Below, piece after piece: positions 14,245 to 14,370 of a stretch of DNA of 14,370 nt (position 1 is the first letter of the stretch; every line of letters begins with the position of its first letter). The stretch is from assembly GCA_025453505.1 (NCBI GenBank), contig JALOQG010000028.1, positions 1 to 14,370 on the forward strand. Direction: 5' to 3'. Position numbers and translations under genes: made by a program. This DNA is from Myxococcota bacterium (GTDB lineage Bacteria > Myxococcota_A > UBA9160 > PR03). Below the pieces are notes generated by a model. It was not told the origin of the DNA. It did no database searches and worked only from the letters and a program-made list of their open reading frames with translations.

Positions 14245-14370
14245 CGCATCATCTCCATCGTGTGCTGGGAAACGCAGGTGCCGGCCGTCCGTCGGCCTTC
14301 CGACTGCGCGATCGATCGCGTCGGCTGTGTGCAGGCGCCATGCCATTTCACGACGCACGCCTTCGCGTCG
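14245..14370. promoter_or_regulatory. Region upstream of the small membrane protein gene, with a 14-bp palindrome
   Basis: CGCGATCGATCGCG (14307-14320) is a perfect 14-bp palindrome about 63 bases upstream of the TTG start, flanked by CCGA and TCGG arms that extend the symmetry after a 3-base interruption. GGCCG-TCCGT-CGGCC (14283-14297) is a second small inverted repeat. The larger palindrome is a candidate operator. The remaining bases to the right edge show no gene I can support. Confidence 0.35.

Noticed and set aside
14340..14370. Plus-strand ATG near the right edge, possibly starting another gene
   Set aside because: Only ten codons are visible and the Shine-Dalgarno is weak, so it cannot be supported.

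Overview
The window is very GC-rich, gene-dense bacterial DNA with strong G/C bias at third codon positions. The gene mix (an exosortase-type PEP-CTERM protein, a CotH/beta-helix protein paired with DUF4956, a DUF2804 protein, a DAGAT-like acyltransferase and a sigma-54-type promoter) suggests a deltaproteobacterial or Myxococcota-like organism, perhaps from a metagenome. That placement is an inference with low certainty. I see no rRNA, tRNA, CRISPR array, prophage gene or transposase gene.

Left third (1-5753). A minus-strand pair encodes a DUF4956 membrane protein and, with its GTG start directly after the DUF4956 stop, a large CotH-kinase-like protein ending in a right-handed beta-helix. 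The latter runs off the left edge. Divergent from the pair is a secreted 408-residue protein ending in a PEP-CTERM-type sorting tail. It converges on a PlsC/DAGAT-like acyltransferase through a hairpin in which the two stop codons pair with each other. Upstream of the acyltransferase, on the same strand, is an 84-residue secreted protein followed by a good terminator.

Middle (5754-8201). A 660-base non-coding leader ends in a strong hairpin next to the Shine-Dalgarno of an RRM RNA-binding protein. Its stop codon overlaps the first bases of a 159-bp inverted-repeat element that looks like a non-autonomous mobile or REP-like repeat. Next come two very small genes (a basic helical peptide and a zinc-ribbon protein) and a class I SAM methyltransferase.

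Right (8202-14370). A small exported, possibly lipid-anchored protein and a NagZ-type beta-N-acetylhexosaminidase lie on the minus strand, divergent from a DUF2804 protein. A 184-bp gap carries a near-consensus sigma-54 -24/-12 element. It precedes a tight three-gene plus-strand operon: a macro-domain protein, a GCS2-like carboxylate-amine ligase, and an AstE/AspA-like zinc deacylase that starts inside the ligase stop (GTGA overlap). The operon ends in a 13-bp GC hairpin and faces a small TTG-started membrane protein.

The best candidate for an undescribed system is the macro-domain/ligase/deacylase operon. One enzyme family forms amide bonds to glutamate-like substrates, one cleaves N-acyl amino acids, and one binds or hydrolyses ADP-ribose derivatives. 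The functional link is inferred from gene order only.
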